The notes below the pieces were generated by a model that searched no databases, was not told the origin of the DNA, and saw only the letters and a list, made by a program, of their open reading frames with translations. Below, piece after piece: positions 6,675-14,382 of a stretch of 21,854 nucleotides of DNA. The DNA lies in contig DASVRL010000197.1 of NCBI GenBank assembly GCA_036388635.1, positions 1 through 21,854 of the forward strand, in the 5' to 3' direction. The DNA comes from JALZHR01 sp036388635. GTDB lineage: Bacteria > Acidobacteriota > Blastocatellia > Pyrinomonadales > Pyrinomonadaceae. The position numbers and the translations under genes were made by a program. Position 1 is the first letter of the stretch, and each line of letters starts with the position of its first letter.

Positions 6675-7076
6675 TTACTTAATTTTTAAAACGTCTCCCT
6701 CCAGCGGAACGACCGCTATCTGGCAGTAGTCTTCGAAAATCAATTTTCCGGGCGTTTCGGCGGCGGTCAATCTTTCCACTTTGATTCCGTTTTCTTCTAA
6801 AATTGCCGCCAGCGCGTTCATGTTGTCGAGAAATTCGGTCGCGCTCGTTTTAAACCAGAAATATGTGTGCTGCTCCTCGCTTCTTTTTGCCGGGTCGTCG
6901 TAAAATTCCGGCACCGGCAGATTTTCGTCGAACCATTCGATAAGCTTTTGCAGGTTTTCCTTTTCCGCCGCACGGATTTCCGTAAAATCCCGGACGTAAT
7001 CCGCCGCGCGAAAAATGCCGGTTTCCTCTCTTTTCGCCGGTTGATTAAAATATTTAACGATAAAACGGATGAACAT
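6675..7076 (-). CDS. 133-residue hypothetical protein
   Basis: The frame starts at ATG 7076 and ends at TAA 6675. It encodes a soluble acidic/basic mixed protein with no signal peptide or membrane helix. The sequence alternates predicted helices (residues about 35-50, AEKENLQKLIEWFDENL, and 78-97, ATEFLDNMNALAAILEENG) with short strands, including KLIFEDYCQIAVVPLEGD near the end. I do not recognise the family. It lies between the mqnE relic and intact mqnE on the opposite strand and may mark the rearrangement that broke the old operon. The even composition and the sensible helix-strand pattern favour a real gene. Confidence 0.6.
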   Translation of the reverse strand: MFIRFIVKYFNQPAKREETGIFRAADYVRDFTEIRAAEKENLQKLIEWFDENLPVPEFYDDPAKRSEEQHTYFWFKTSATEFLDNMNALAAILEENGIKVERLTAAETPGKLIFEDYCQIAVVPLEGDVLKIK

Positions 7077-7264
7077 TTTGTGATTTTCGCATTTTTCCGA
7101 ATCCGGCTATATTTTTTGCAAATTGCTTACGCCTTTGCTGTTTAACTTAAACCGGAAAAGATTCGCCGTCAAATAAACCGCGTATTTACAGGGCTTTCGG
7201 ATAAACATTTCTGCGGGTTTTTGTTAAAGTTAAGGCACGGGGATTGCCCTCTATCATAAATGTT
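7077..7264. other. 188-bp divergent gap before mqnE
   Basis: This stretch separates the minus-strand hypothetical gene from mqnE. It holds AT-rich runs (TATATTTTTT near 7108) and a short CCGAATCCGG segment at 7097-7106, but no convincing -35/-10 pair, terminator or small gene was found. Promoters for both flanking genes must lie here. Confidence 0.4.
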
Positions 7265-8371
7265 ATGCAATTTTCATTTGATACGAATTTAAATAAAATC
7301 GCCGCGCGGGTCGAAGCGGGCGAGCGTTTGACCTTTGACGAAGGCATCGATTTATACAAAACGGACGATTTAAACGCGCTCGGCAAGCTCGCCGATTTCG
7401 TCAGGCGAAAAAAACACGGGCGGACGACTTATTTTAACGTCAATCGCCATTTTAATCACACGAACATCTGCGTCGCCGACTGCAAATTCTGCGGTTTTTA
7501 CAAACGCGCGCGCCAGGAAGGCGCTTACACGCATTCGATTGAAGAAGGTATCGAAATCGCCCGAAACGCCGTCAATGAAGGCGCGACCGAGCTGCATATT
7601 GTCGGCGGTTTGAATTCGAAACTGCCTTTCGAGTATTACACCGATTTGTTTTCGTCTCTGAAACGAGAATTTCCGGCTTTGCATCTGAAAGCTTTGACGA
7701 TGGTCGAACTGGATTTCTTCGCGCGTTTTTACAAAATGCGGGACGAAGACGTTATCGAAAAACTGAAAGCGGCGGGAATGGACAGTTGTCCGGGCGGCGG
7801 CGCGGAGATTTTCGCCGAGCCGACGCGCTCGCGCATCTGCGACCACAAATGCGACGGCGCGCGCTGGCTCGAGCTTGCCGGAAAAGTCCATCGAGCCGGA
7901 CTTAAAACCAACGCAACGATGCTTTACGGTCACATCGAATCGACGGAAGACCGCGTCGACCATTTTGTAAAATTGCGCGAGCAGCAAGACGAATCCGGCG
8001 GTTTTCAGTGCTTTATTCCGCTCGCCTTTTTTCCGAGCGGCACGGCTTTATCGAGCTTGCCCGGACCTGATGCGATTGATAATTTGAAAACAATCGCCGT
8101 TTCGCGCCTGATGCTCGATAATTTCGACCATATCAAAGCGTATTGGGTGATGCTCGGCAAGGCGACGACACAGACCGCGCTGCATTTCGGCGCGAACGAC
8201 GTCGACGGCACGATTACCGACGGCGGCGAGCTGACGCACAGCTATTCGGTCGAAGAAGGCGGCGAAGTCAAAATGTCGAAAGCCGAACTAATCGCGATGA
8301 TCGAAAGGGCGGGCTTTGAAGCCGTCGAACGCGACACGGTTTACAATCGCGTCGAAAAAGCAACTGTCTGA
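7265..8371 (+). CDS. mqnE: aminodeoxyfutalosine synthase MqnE (radical SAM)
   Basis: The 368-residue radical-SAM enzyme joins 3-[(1-carboxyvinyl)oxy]benzoate to SAM to make aminodeoxyfutalosine, an early step of futalosine-pathway menaquinone synthesis in the cytoplasm. The 4Fe-4S cluster motif is C69-x3-C73-x2-C76 (CVADCKFCGFY). Family signatures follow: HIVGGLNSKLPFEYY, KALTMVELDFFAR, SCPGGGAEIF, NATMLYGHIE and FGANDVDGTI near the C-terminus. The start is set at ATG 7265 because the protein begins there like the relic at 6558; seven further in-frame codons upstream begin with ATT. MqnC is excluded by the GGAEIF/GANDVDGT pattern. A DUF6438-like gene follows after 44 bases on the same strand. 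Confidence 0.92.
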   Translation: MQFSFDTNLNKIAARVEAGERLTFDEGIDLYKTDDLNALGKLADFVRRKKHGRTTYFNVNRHFNHTNICVADCKFCGFYKRARQEGAYTHSIEEGIEIARNAVNEGATELHIVGGLNSKLPFEYYTDLFSSLKREFPALHLKALTMVELDFFARFYKMRDEDVIEKLKAAGMDSCPGGGAEIFAEPTRSRICDHKCDGARWLELAGKVHRAGLKTNATMLYGHIESTEDRVDHFVKLREQQDESGGFQCFIPLAFFPSGTALSSLPGPDAIDNLKTIAVSRLMLDNFDHIKAYWVMLGKATTQTALHFGANDVDGTITDGGELTHSYSVEEGGEVKMSKAELIAMIERAGFEAVERDTVYNRVEKATV

Positions 8372-8415
8372 ATGACACGGTTCATCATACAAATCATTGA
8401 TTCCGGCAGAAAAAT

Positions 8416-9414
8416 ATGATGAAACACATTGCTTTGAGTTTGATTTTGTTCGGCTTTTTAACCCTGCAGATTTCGGCTCAATCTTTCATTAAAAACGGTA
8501 AAATTCCTGATGATTTGATTATTACTCTTAAAAGAACCGGAAGATTTGAAGAGTATGTCATAACTATTCGAGCGAATGGCGATTGGTCGTTTAAAGGTTA
8601 TGCGGGACTTCCCCTTCCACGTCCGTTTGCGAGCATTTTATCCGGCGGCGGCAAAACCGCTAAAAAAATCGACGAGACGAAGGCGAAATTAACCAAAGAA
8701 ACATTAAGGTCGTTAATCTCCGAATTGGAGAAAATTCAGTTCTTCAAATTCGGAAAAGATTTCCCGCCGGAAGACGAAGAAATACGTTCGACCATTTCCG
8801 ACCAATCCACTGAAACGATTTCGATTCGAATAAACGGACAAACCAAAGAGGTTTCAAACTATCTGGGCGATTCTGGCAACCGTACTGCAACGCTTCGCGA
8901 TTTGGCTGAAAGAATCAGAGGCGTAAAAATCTGGAATCTCGAAAATGGCGAGATTCCCGAAGATTTCAGCATTACATATCGCACCGGTTTCGGAGAAGGC
9001 AGTTGGAGCGAAGCAATAATCGGCTCGGACGGGCGCGTCTCGGGAAAATCCTATTCTAATCTTCCTTCCAATACTTCTTCTCTGCAATCTCTCCTCTTAA
9101 TAATGAAAAAACCGAAGCTCAAAGAGAGGATTTCAAAAAAACAACTTGAGCAGTTGATTTTCGAATTTGAGAAAATCGGCTTTTCCGCTTTCGCCCTCAA
9201 AGCTTTGGATAATCAGGATGGCTGCACCAACAAATTTTTTTCCACGCACGGCAGAACAAATTTTATTTCCGTGCAGATCAACCATAGAAATATGTATGCT
9301 TCAATAGACGCAAACTGTAATCCAAAACCCGAAAGCAATGCGGCAAAGTTTGAATATATGGTTGTGAAAATCGAAGAAATACTGAAAAATGTCAAAGTTA
9401 CAAAGATAAATTGA
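8416..9414 (+). CDS. secreted protein with two DUF6438-like repeats
   Basis: The 332-residue protein has an N-terminal signal peptide (hydrophobic IALSLILFGFLTL, probable cleavage after the SAQ near residue 22). The mature part is a tandem duplication. The first unit (about 25-165) has a GDWSFKGYAG strand pair, LTKETLRSLISELEKIQFF, then a TETISIRINGQTKEVSNYLG strand. The second (about 176-330) has SWSEAIIGSDGRVSGKSY, ISKKQLEQLIFEFEKIGF, then NFISVQINHR. That order (colour-strand pair, helix ending in FF/F, strand pair) resembles DUF6438, whose role is unknown. The gene is more AT-rich than its neighbours. Two adjacent ATG codons (8416 and 8419) are both possible starts. Confidence 0.7.
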   Translation: MMKHIALSLILFGFLTLQISAQSFIKNGKIPDDLIITLKRTGRFEEYVITIRANGDWSFKGYAGLPLPRPFASILSGGGKTAKKIDETKAKLTKETLRSLISELEKIQFFKFGKDFPPEDEEIRSTISDQSTETISIRINGQTKEVSNYLGDSGNRTATLRDLAERIRGVKIWNLENGEIPEDFSITYRTGFGEGSWSEAIIGSDGRVSGKSYSNLPSNTSSLQSLLLIMKKPKLKERISKKQLEQLIFEFEKIGFSAFALKALDNQDGCTNKFFSTHGRTNFISVQINHRNMYASIDANCNPKPESNAAKFEYMVVKIEEILKNVKVTKIN

Positions 9415-9487
9415 CTTTAAATAAATAGCAGCGCGATTTCTAAAACAAAATTAGTCGAAAGAGTATCTTGAGTCTGTGCAAAAGTTT

Positions 9488-9976
9488 ATGAATAATGCCC
9501 GGCAAAATTTAATCCGCATTCTGCAAAACGCTTATTCGGGCGAATTGGCGGCGGCTTACGCTTATCGTGGGCATTGGAAATCGCTCAAAGAATCCGACGA
9601 AAGAACGCACATCAAAAAAATCGAAGCCGAAGAATGGGCGCACCGCGCGGGCGTCGGGCGCTGGCTGGAAACATTGGGCGCGAAGCCGCGAAGATTAAGA
9701 GAAGCCGTTTTCTGGACAATCGGGCGCACCCTGGGCTTGAGCTGCCGCGTTTCGGGATGGTTTTTCCCGATGTATTTTGCCGGCAGACTGGAAAGCCAGA
9801 ACGTGCAGGAATACATCGACGCGGCGAACTTTGCAAGAGAACTGGAAATGCCGGAATGTTTTCTCGAAATGATGGAAATGTCGCGCGTCGAAGCCGAACA
9901 CGAAATTTTCTTTCGCAATACGGTTGCCAAACACCGCTTATTGCCGATAACCAGAACATTTTTCAAATGGAGCTAA
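9488..9976 (+). CDS. ferritin-like diiron protein, COQ7-type
   Basis: The protein has 162 residues from ATG 9488; a GTG at 9476 in frame is an alternative. The helical sequence has the ferritin-like diiron pattern: GELAAAYAYRGH in helix 1, E-x-x-H in IEAEEWAHR, AGRLESQN in helix 3 and E-x-x-H in RVEAEHEIFF. The order and spacing resemble demethoxyubiquinone hydroxylase (COQ7/UbiF-type) and related ferritin-like proteins, and SGELAAAYAYRGHWKSL is typical of that group. A COQ7 role in ubiquinone synthesis is unlikely here because the neighbourhood points to menaquinone. A generic diiron oxidase or hydroxylase for lipid or tRNA substrates is possible. The next gene, lpxL-like, starts about 100 bases downstream on the same strand after a heptamer repeat. 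Confidence 0.75.
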   Translation: MNNARQNLIRILQNAYSGELAAAYAYRGHWKSLKESDERTHIKKIEAEEWAHRAGVGRWLETLGAKPRRLREAVFWTIGRTLGLSCRVSGWFFPMYFAGRLESQNVQEYIDAANFARELEMPECFLEMMEMSRVEAEHEIFFRNTVAKHRLLPITRTFFKWS

Positions 9977-9979
9977 TTT

Positions 9980-10073
9980 GATTGGCGATTGGAAGCGCAA
10001 TTCGGCTCGCACCGAATAAATTTAAAAGATATAATTTCCTTACGAAATCGCCAATCGCCAATCGAAAATCTTC
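9980..10073. repeat. heptamer-phased inverted repeat (site 3) before the acyltransferase gene
   Basis: GATTGGCGATTGG (9980-9992) and its exact reverse complement CCAATCGCCAATC (10051-10063) form a 13-bp inverted repeat with a 58-nt spacer. The right arm extends as four 7-base words in perfect phase from 10046 to 10073, each beginning AATC (AATCGCC twice, then AATCGAA and AATCTTC), ending two bases before ATG 10076. A small TTCGG/CCGAA stem lies inside the spacer (10001-10016). Confidence 0.85.
10030..10035 (+). promoter_or_regulatory. -10 element for the acyltransferase gene, inside the repeat spacer
   Basis: TATAAT at 10030-10035 is a perfect -10 hexamer. No good -35 lies at 16-18 bases. 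Transcription would start near 10042, so the leader of about 34 nt would consist almost only of the four-word heptamer arm. Confidence 0.4.
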
Positions 10074-10075
10074 TA

Positions 10076-10996
10076 ATGCCGAAAAAACGCGGTAAACTTC
10101 AAACTAAAGCCGAATATTACGCCGTTCGAGCGCTGCTCGGCGCGATCGGTTTAATGCCTTTGAAAGCTTCGATGAAGGCGGGAAAATCTTTGGGGAAAAC
10201 AATCGTCAGCCTTTTTCCGAAGCTGAAAAAAACGGGTCGCCGCAATCTGGAAATCGCTCTGCCGGATTTGCCGCCTGAGGAAAAAGAAAAAATTCTGAGC
10301 GGCACGTTTGAATCGCTCGGTCGGCAGCTCGGCTTCGTTGCGCATTTTAACGAATTTTCGCCGGAAAAAGTGCGCCGACTGGTCGAGGTCGTCGGCAAGG
10401 AACATTTCGACCGGGCGCACGCTACGGGTCGCGGAATTTTGTTTTTCACCGGACATTTCGGCAGCTGGGAGATTTTTAATCTTTTGCCGCCCGCCTTTGA
10501 CCAGACGATGAATATTCTCGTCCGGCGCATCGACAATCCGCTGGTGGAAAATTACGTGGACAGTTTGCGAACTCGTCTGGGCTGCGTCACTTTAGACAAA
10601 AAACAATCAGCGCGCAAGATGTTTCGCGTGCTGGAAAACGGCGAGCTTCTGGGAATTCTGGCGGATTTAAACGTGCAGGAACGCGAAGGCGTTTTCGTCG
10701 ATTTTTTCGGCGTTCCGGCTTCGACGACGGCGAGCATCGCCAAACTCGCTATCAGCACAAACGCCTTTGTTTTGCCCGCTTTCGCCGTCTGGGAAGAAGA
10801 AAAACAAAAATACGTCGTCTATCTGGAACCGCCGATTGAATACGAAAAAACTGCAAATCCGGAAAAGGACGTTTGGGATTTAACGCAGAAAATCACGAAT
10901 ACGGTGGAAAAATACGTCCGCGCTTATCCCGAACAATGGCTCTGGATTCATAAACGCTGGAATACGCGACCGAAAGGCGAAAAAGGGCTTTATTAA
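10076..10996 (+). CDS. LpxL/HtrB-family lipid A lauroyl acyltransferase
   Basis: The protein has 306 residues from ATG 10076; the frame is open to 9989 but the extension is translated repeat sequence. It has an N-terminal hydrophobic stretch (residues about 14-30), typical of these membrane-bound enzymes, then the acyltransferase motif H117-F-G-S-W-E122 (HX4E) after GRGILFFTG. Further family parts are VRRIDNPLVENYVDSLRTR, ILADLNVQEREGVFVDFFG, TASIAKLAI, and the C-terminal YPEQWLWIHKRWNTRP. LpxL-type enzymes add a secondary acyl chain to lipid A at the inner membrane, so the cell is expected to make lipopolysaccharide. The stop (10994-10996) lies at the start of a heptamer repeat shared with the convergent epimerase gene. 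The family is very clear; the exact acyl specificity is not. Confidence 0.9.
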   Translation: MPKKRGKLQTKAEYYAVRALLGAIGLMPLKASMKAGKSLGKTIVSLFPKLKKTGRRNLEIALPDLPPEEKEKILSGTFESLGRQLGFVAHFNEFSPEKVRRLVEVVGKEHFDRAHATGRGILFFTGHFGSWEIFNLLPPAFDQTMNILVRRIDNPLVENYVDSLRTRLGCVTLDKKQSARKMFRVLENGELLGILADLNVQEREGVFVDFFGVPASTTASIAKLAISTNAFVLPAFAVWEEEKQKYVVYLEPPIEYEKTANPEKDVWDLTQKITNTVEKYVRAYPEQWLWIHKRWNTRPKGEKGLY

Positions 10997-11058
10997 ATGC
11001 AAAATGCGAAACGGAAGAAAGATTTAATCCCGAATCCTTAATTTTGCATTTTGCATTT
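10995..11058. repeat. heptamer-phased inverted repeat (site 4), between convergent genes
   Basis: AAATGCAAAATGC (10995-11007) and GCATTTTGCATTT (11046-11058) are a perfect 13-bp inverted repeat. After one G-U wobble, three more pairs extend the arms to 10995-11011 and 11042-11058, with a 30-nt loop. The words repeat every 7 bases (AAATGCA, AAATGCG). The left arm begins inside the lpxL-like stop codon, and the right arm lies inside the 3' end of the epimerase gene. Confidence 0.8.
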
Positions 11059-12039
11059 TACGCCTTGCGTTTCCGACATTTGCCCGACAAACCAATCGGT
11101 GAATTTCGGAATGCCGTCTTCGATTTTCGTCTGCGGATTGTAATTTAATAACTCGCGCGCCTTTGAAATGTCGGCGAAAGTGACGGGAACGTCGCCCGGC
11201 TGCATCGGCTGGCGCTGGATAATCGCTTTTTTGTCCAGATTTTCTTCCAGCAGCGCAATTAATTTTGTTAATTCAATCGTCTGCGATTCGCCGAGATTAA
11301 AAATTTCGTGATTCGATTTTTCGTAATCAATCGCCGCGCGCACGCCTTGAATAATATCGTCGATATAGGTGTAATCGCGCCGGGTCGTGCCGTCGCCGAA
11401 CATCTGAATCGGCTCGCCCGCCCAAATCTGTTTCGAGAATTTATGAATCGCCAGATCCGGACGCTGGCGCGCGCCGTAAACGGTAAAAAATCTCAGGCAA
11501 ACCGTGCGCACATCGTAGAGATGCGAGAAAGTGTGGCATAAAAGCTCGCCCGCCGCTTTGGTCGCCGCATATGGCGAAATCGGCTTGGAAATCTTGTCTT
11601 CTTCCGAGAAGGGAATTTTGCAGTTGATGCCGTAAACGCTCGACGACGAGCCGAAAACGAATTGCCTGACCGCAAATTCTTTCGCCAGTTCGAGCAGATT
11701 CAAAGTGCCGTTGACGTTGACCTCGGTGTAAAGCCTCGGGTTCAGCAGCGACGGTCGCACGCCAGCCCACGCCGCCAGATGCACGACGGCGTCGAATCGA
11801 CTTTCGGCAAACACTTCGCGCAAAGCGTCGCGGTCGCAAATATCGACTTTGCGCAGTTGAAACTGCCGGTTATCAATATGATGTGAGACGTTGCCGCGCT
11901 TTATTTCGGGCGCGTAAAACTCATTGAAATTATCGACGACCGTAACCTGCCGACCGCTTTCAGCCAGCAGATTATCAACCAGATGCGAACCGATAAATCC
12001 GGCTCCGCCCGTGACGAGTATATTTTTTTGCTTATTCAC
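11038..12039 (-). CDS. NAD-dependent sugar-nucleotide epimerase/dehydratase (SDR family), UDP-glucuronate 4-epimerase-like
   Basis: The protein has 333 residues from GTG at 12039. The frame continues to TTG 12081, but GTG places the Rossmann GGAGFIG (11-17) where the family usually has it. Catalytic SSSSVYG (131-137) and Y157-A-A-T-K161 are present. AAWAGVRPSLLNP and YTEVNVNGTLNLLE (about 89-117) recall UDP-glucuronate 4-epimerases of the CapI/LspL type; a UDP-glucose 4-epimerase or GDP-mannose dehydratase is less likely. RRDYTYIDDIIQG (around 235) and a C-terminal substrate-binding domain follow. The last eight codons are written by the 7-base repeat at 11042-11058 (tail VKCKMQN), so the C-terminus is a repeat-derived tail beyond the fold. 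A role in capsule or LPS precursors is likely. Confidence 0.87.
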   Translation of the reverse strand: MNKQKNILVTGGAGFIGSHLVDNLLAESGRQVTVVDNFNEFYAPEIKRGNVSHHIDNRQFQLRKVDICDRDALREVFAESRFDAVVHLAAWAGVRPSLLNPRLYTEVNVNGTLNLLELAKEFAVRQFVFGSSSSVYGINCKIPFSEEDKISKPISPYAATKAAGELLCHTFSHLYDVRTVCLRFFTVYGARQRPDLAIHKFSKQIWAGEPIQMFGDGTTRRDYTYIDDIIQGVRAAIDYEKSNHEIFNLGESQTIELTKLIALLEENLDKKAIIQRQPMQPGDVPVTFADISKARELLNYNPQTKIEDGIPKFTDWFVGQMSETQGVKCKMQN

Positions 12040-12136
12040 AACTTGACTTGCAAAAGACTGGAAATCTTTCAGAGAAAGCAAGATAACATATCTTGCAGAG
12101 GTTTAGCAAAAACGTGCGTTATTAAAGAAACCGGCT

Positions 12137-12241
12137 AATTCTAAATTCTAAATTGTTAATTATAGATTATCCCGAAAATAAAAATTATTTCGGAAAATAT
12201 TATCCGGATTAACTTGGGATTCGCAGTTTGGAATTTAGAAT
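12137..12241. repeat. heptamer-phased inverted repeat (site 5) in the 231-bp gap downstream of the RDD gene
   Basis: From 12137 to 12171 five 7-base words follow in phase: AATTCTA twice, AATTGTT, AATTATA and GATTATC. The reverse complement of the word (AATTTAGAAT) lies at 12232-12241, giving a 10-bp inverted match. Inside is a CCGAAA/TTTCGG stem (12172-12177 with 12188-12193), and an ATCCGGAT palindrome lies at 12202-12209. No gene is visible between 12040 and 12270. The region lies between the RDD gene stop and the epimerase start, both on the minus strand. Confidence 0.75.
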
Positions 12242-12270
12242 CCGTCGATTTTATTTTCCGAATCCGGGGG

Positions 12271-13122
12271 CTAATTTATAAAACGGTTTCGCGAATGATA
12301 GCGGTGGACCAGCTCTTCGAGAAATCCTTCGTAAGTGAACGTCTGCATATCGTAAACGGGCTTGATTTTATACATAATCGGCAGCGCCACGCGCCACGCC
12401 ATCCAGAGCCTCTGTCTTTCGGACAAATCGTCGCGCCGCCTGAGAAAGCTTTCGACGACTTCAATCTCGGCTTCGGTCACGGTGCGTAAATCCGCCGTGA
12501 AAAAAGTTTGTTTTTGCAGTCGCCGCAAAGCCGCGTCGGTGATTCTGGTCGAAAACACGTCCGAAAATTTCGGCGCTTCGTCCGAGCGCTCGCGGATGAC
12601 GACCGTTCCGGCAAACATATCGCCGATGCGCTGGTCGCGGCGGCTCATAAAAATCGTTATCAAACCGATGGAATAAATCGGCAGAACAAAACCCGGAAAC
12701 GTATCGAAAACCCGCAAAAGATTTCGCGCCACCGCTTCCCAGAGCGTAATCGGGCGTCCGTCTTCGCGAATCACGCGCAATTTTAATAAACGTTTTCCGG
12801 GCGTCTGCCCGTTCCAGAGCCATTCGAAAAAGATAAAATAACCGGCGAAAATCAGCAAAAGCAGGATTATCAGCAGCGCGATTATCCATTTCGGCATTTC
12901 CTGTAATAACGAGTAAGCGCCGCCCTCGCGCTCGACCGTCTCGCCGAAACCGGAAATGCTCAAAAAAGCCCACGAAACGGCGAAAATCGCAAAATATTGA
13001 ATAAAATGGTCAATCGCCACGGCGAGGAAGCGATTGCCGATGGACGCCAGAGCAAAAGCCAGCGACACGCGCTCCGGCGTTTCGATGATTAAAGTTTCTT
13101 CGGTTTCGATGATTTGCGACAT
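12271..13122 (-). CDS. RDD-family membrane protein
   Basis: The protein has 283 residues. The RDD signature is visible as N30-R31-F-L-A-V-A-I-D38 followed by a long hydrophobic segment (about 40-58). Two more membrane segments lie at about 81-103 and 145-163, and a short cytosolic RRDQRIGDMFAGTVVIRER end closes the domain. WNGQTPGKRLLKLRVI (about 107-122) is a common RDD loop. Residues about 195-283 form a charged, non-membrane tail with many Arg/Glu heptad-like helices, longer than most RDD proteins. RDD proteins are inner-membrane proteins, some linked to ion transport, with no fixed role. The gene lies 47 bases after tyrS on the same strand and may be co-transcribed with it. Confidence 0.85.
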   Translation of the reverse strand: MSQIIETEETLIIETPERVSLAFALASIGNRFLAVAIDHFIQYFAIFAVSWAFLSISGFGETVEREGGAYSLLQEMPKWIIALLIILLLLIFAGYFIFFEWLWNGQTPGKRLLKLRVIREDGRPITLWEAVARNLLRVFDTFPGFVLPIYSIGLITIFMSRRDQRIGDMFAGTVVIRERSDEAPKFSDVFSTRITDAALRRLQKQTFFTADLRTVTEAEIEVVESFLRRRDDLSERQRLWMAWRVALPIMYKIKPVYDMQTFTYEGFLEELVHRYHSRNRFIN

Positions 13123-13169
13123 TTTCGCTTAGCTTCTATGAAATTGCCCGGACAACGCCCGGATAATCT

Positions 13170-14375
13170 CTAGTTTCCTTTTACCTTCAAAAACTTGCGC
13201 TTGCCGACTTGCAGCAGGATTTCGTCTTTTAAATCAATTTCGGCTTTCGCGTCGGAAGCTTTTTCGCCGTTGATTTTTACGCCGCCCTGCTCGATCAGGC
13301 GTCGGGCTTCGCCTTTCGAGGCGACGAGATTGGTTTGAACGAGCATTTCCGCCAGATTGTATCTGCCCGGAGCAAATTGCGTTTCCGCAATCTGGTCAGG
13401 AATTTCCTTTTTCACGAAGCGGCGGTTGAATTCTTCTTCGGCTTCGGCGGCGGCTTGAGCGGAATGAAAATCGCTGATAACCGACTTTGCCAGATTCACT
13501 TTCACGTTGCGCGGATTTTCTTCGCCGTTGGCGCATTTCGAGCGCAGGCTGCCGATTTCCGACGGCGTCAAATCCGTCAAAAGCTCGTACCATTCCCACA
13601 TCAGCTCGTCGGAAATCGACATCGCTTTGCCGAACATTTCGTTTGGCGCCTCGTTGATGCCGATGTAATTATTCAGCGATTTCGACATTTTCTGCACGCC
13701 GTCCAAGCCTTTCAAAAGCGGCACGGTCAAAAGAAGCTGCGGCTCCTGCTCGTATTCGCGCTGCAAATTTCTGCCCATCAAAAGATTAAATTTCTGGTCG
13801 GTTCCGCCGAGTTCGACGTCCGATTCCAGAGCGACCGAATCGTAGCCCTGCACCAGCGGATAAAGCAGCTCGTGCAGCGCAATCGGTTTTTCCTCGCGCA
13901 TCCGTTTGTCAAAATCGTCGCGTTCGAGAATTTGTTTAACCGTTACGCGCGACGTCAGACGGACAAAATCCGCCGCGCCGAATTTTTCCATCCATTCGGA
14001 ATTAAAGCGAATGTCGGTGCGTTCCGGGTCGAGCAATTTAAAAATCTGCGTTTTATAAGTTTCGGCGTTTGCGGCGATTTCTTCGGGCGACAAGGGCGGG
14101 CGAGTTGCCGATTTTCCCGTCGGGTCGCCAATCATTCCGGTAAAATCGCCGATGAGAAAAATCGCGGTGTGTCCGAGCTGCTGAAACGCTTTTAATTTGC
14201 GGATGACGACCGTGTGCCCGAGATGTATGTCGGGCGCGGTCGGGTCGGCGCCGAGCTTGACGCGCAGAGGCTTTCCGGTTTTCGCGCTTTTTTCCAGCTT
14301 TGCCTTTAAATCTTCTTCGCGGATTAAATCGACCGCGCCTTTTTTGATAAATTCGATTTGTTCGTCTATTGTCAT
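13170..14375 (-). CDS. tyrS: tyrosyl-tRNA synthetase
   Basis: The protein has 401 residues from ATG 14375; the frame continues to 14486, but that extension is translated repeat DNA. Class I signature HIGH is H51-L-G-H54 in ADPTAPDIHLGH. KMSKS is exact at 229-233. LYPLVQGYDSVAL and GGTDQKFNLLMGR are typical tyrosyl-tRNA synthetase active-site segments. The C-terminal S4 RNA-binding domain is present from about residue 335 (LAEMLVQTNLVASKGEARRLIEQGGVKING motif area). It charges tRNA-Tyr in the cytoplasm. The gene is divergent from proC across the 117-bp gap that holds heptamer site 6. Confidence 0.95.
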   Translation of the reverse strand: MTIDEQIEFIKKGAVDLIREEDLKAKLEKSAKTGKPLRVKLGADPTAPDIHLGHTVVIRKLKAFQQLGHTAIFLIGDFTGMIGDPTGKSATRPPLSPEEIAANAETYKTQIFKLLDPERTDIRFNSEWMEKFGAADFVRLTSRVTVKQILERDDFDKRMREEKPIALHELLYPLVQGYDSVALESDVELGGTDQKFNLLMGRNLQREYEQEPQLLLTVPLLKGLDGVQKMSKSLNNYIGINEAPNEMFGKAMSISDELMWEWYELLTDLTPSEIGSLRSKCANGEENPRNVKVNLAKSVISDFHSAQAAAEAEEEFNRRFVKKEIPDQIAETQFAPGRYNLAEMLVQTNLVASKGEARRLIEQGGVKINGEKASDAKAEIDLKDEILLQVGKRKFLKVKGN

Positions 14376-14382
14376 TTCTTTC

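Noticed and set aside
7093..7106. 14-base string TTTTCCGAATCCGG also found at 12254-12267
   Set aside because: A single shared 14-mer in 22 kb is close to chance expectation, and there is no further similarity around the two copies.
7370..7987. 205-codon minus-strand frame
   Set aside because: Antisense shadow of mqnE; composition is typical of the complement of a GCG/CGC-rich gene.
10046..10073. CRISPR-like repeat
   Set aside because: Units are only 7 bases with no spacers and no cas genes nearby; it is a heptamer tract.
13335..14195. 286-codon plus-strand frame
   Set aside because: It lies entirely antisense to tyrS, which is certain, and its translation is Phe/Arg/His-rich without any domain pattern.
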